Part shown: piece after piece, positions 62,813 to 64,000 of the stretch
Layout of the letters: every line of letters starts with the position of its first letter
How positions within the stretch are numbered: the first letter of the stretch is position 1
Assembly (NCBI GenBank): GCA_023055355.1
Contig: JALJCS010000009.1
Location: 47,212,501 to 47,276,500 of the forward strand
DNA: 64,000 nucleotides
DNA from: Agelaius tricolor
Lineage: Eukaryota > Chordata > Aves > Passeriformes > Icteridae
Reading direction: 5' to 3'
The notes under the pieces: model-generated
The model's input: the letters and a program-made list of their open reading frames with translations, nothing else
Told to the model about the DNA's origin: nothing
Databases searched by the model: none
Position numbers and translations under genes: made by a program

Positions 62813-64000
62813 GCCCTCTGGGCAAAGGGCTTTTCCAGGCCAGGGCACCTTCAGGGTGCCGCGGCTGTCTTTGCGCTGGGTGACCTCCCTGTGTGCAGGG
62901 CTGGTCTTTGCTGTGGTTGGGCCTTTTGCCCTTGTGCTCCTTTGGCTGCCCGGAGAGAGGGGCGACCCTGTAAAGGAGGGTGAGAGCCCCTGTCTCCGCA
63001 CCGCAGGGGGGAAACGGAGCTCTCCCGGCCCCCAGCCCAGCTACCCTGTAAGCAGGGCAGGGCTTTTCCCCAGCCCTGGCAGCTTTCTGCCTGCTGCTGG
63101 TCCCTGGCCAGCGTGACCCCCTGTACTCGGGGCGTGTCACAGCCCGTGTCCCTGGTGCCAGTCCTGAAGCGCTTCAGCACGTCGAGGCCCCTGTGGCCTC
63201 CTCTCAGTGCACGGGCAGGTCTGACGCTTTCCTCTCCCGCTCAGCTTTAGCAATGGCTCCCTTGAGTAGGTTGGCTGCACAGAACTTGCTCCCCCTTCTG
63301 GGACTGTCTCCCCCTTCCCCTGTCTCCCCCTCCCCTGTCTTAGTCGGTGTGAGTGAGGAAGTGTGTTTGTGCTCTAGCAACAGAGCAGCGTAGCTTAGAC
63401 TTCCCAGGAGGGAAAGAGGAGCTCTGTGCAGCCACAGGCGGGTGCCCAAAACGCGCGGGGGGAGAAAGCCTCCGGCCTTGCCCCTGCTTTCTGAGGACGG
63501 CGCGAAGCCGCTTAGCGGCAGCGTGGGCAGCGTGACCCGCCTGTAGCCAGGGCCAGGGCGTGCGCCCACGCTGCCGGTGGCGCTGGTGAGCTGCCAGCGT
63601 GCGGGCCCTGTACTCGGGGCACGTGTCAGGACCTTGGCGGCACCCTTTGTCCCCAGGAGCAGCCCCACCCAGGTCCCTGTAAGCAGGGCTGGGGAGGCTC
63701 CTTTAGCCAGGCAACAGGAACGAGCGCTCCCGGGCCCTTGCCAGGGGGCAGCTTGCAGAAGTGCTGTGCCACAGGGCACGCTCCCGCCTTTGGCCCTGCT
63801 TCGGGCTGGCGCCACGCGGCTGGCGGCCTCCTACAGGAGGCTCCCGGGGCTCTGCAGACGGCTGTGTTGCCGTGCCGCGCTGCGGCCGGGCTCCGGCCTG
63901 TCCCTAAGTGGGGCGCAGGCCGGAGCCTGTGCTCCGTATGCTTGTTGGGGGGTGCCGGGCAGCAGGGGGCGGCCCCGTAAGTGGGGTTCTGTGCGTCCCC
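62813..64000. repeat. degenerate ~73-bp tandem array with a palindromic core
   Basis: A short palindrome of the type CCCTGTAAGCAGGG recurs with variation. Clear copies: 62887, 62966, 63044, 63118 (CCCTGTACTCGGGG type), 63536, 63606, 63675, 63900 (TCCCTAAGTGGGG) and 63973 (CCCCGTAAGTGGGG). Weaker or half copies are at 62813, 63188, 63259, 63332, 63403, 63481, 63735 and 63827. Most steps are 69-79 bp. The better copies are preceded by GTGACC or a close variant. The array reaches the right edge and probably continues. The element spanning a unit is otherwise poorly conserved. Open frames inside it (up to 203 codons on the minus strand) match no family, and a 73-bp step would not keep frame. Confidence 0.6.

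Noticed and set aside
63204..63815. A 203-codon minus-strand frame in the GC-rich right end.
   Set aside because: It crosses many copies of the ~73-bp repeat, whose step does not keep frame, and resembles no family I know. GC-rich DNA has few stops.

Overview
The window is vertebrate nuclear DNA from a bird, most likely a passerine. Short, decayed CR1 LINE fragments are scattered through it. At 29839-29985 there is a copy of a SINE built from a tRNA-Ile (anticodon AAT) head and a CR1-type tail, the architecture I know as passerine TguSINE1. There are no bacterial-style genes, operons or CRISPR arrays. I could not support a single protein-coding gene: reading frames are short, overlap on both strands and match no family I recognise.

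Layout. (1) 1 to about 53.6 kb is AT-rich, gene-poor DNA that looks intergenic or deep-intronic. It carries at least eight CR1 pieces (9.47, 9.85, 16.57, 19.16, 30.46, 31.38, 32.71 and 41.34 kb), the SINE, and a few simple repeats (a 19-G run, a 26-T run, a TA tract). (2) About 53.64-62.07 kb is a composite tandem array. Four near-identical units of about 1.65 kb (54341-60888) are flanked on both sides, in the same orientation, by strongly diverged relatives (53640-54340 and 60889-62065). (3) 62.07-62.64 kb is short unremarkable AT-rich DNA. (4) 62.64 kb to the right edge is GC- and CpG-rich. It holds what reads as a degenerate tandem repeat of about 73 bp whose hallmark is a short palindrome related to CCCTGTAAGCAGGG; it probably continues past the edge.

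Each unit of the main array is modular: a G-quadruplex-capable G-run block, a (GC)8 Z-DNA-prone tract, a CpG-island-like block with a repeated GGGCGGGAACTCGAA motif, and an ATG in good Kozak context followed 56 nt later by a perfect GAG|GTAAGT splice donor. Then come a purine-rich block of about 47-bp sub-repeats, a largely non-repetitive AT-rich spacer with a long T-tract and AG, and a block of about 50-bp CTGAGGGG sub-repeats. This resembles a macrosatellite with a promoter-like module in every unit. Whether it is transcribed is inference. It is the most interesting part of the window. Variants are distributed among units as a mosaic (units 1 and 3 agree at some sites, 2 and 4 at the same sites, but 2 and 3 at another), which suggests unequal exchange or conversion, or an assembly effect.
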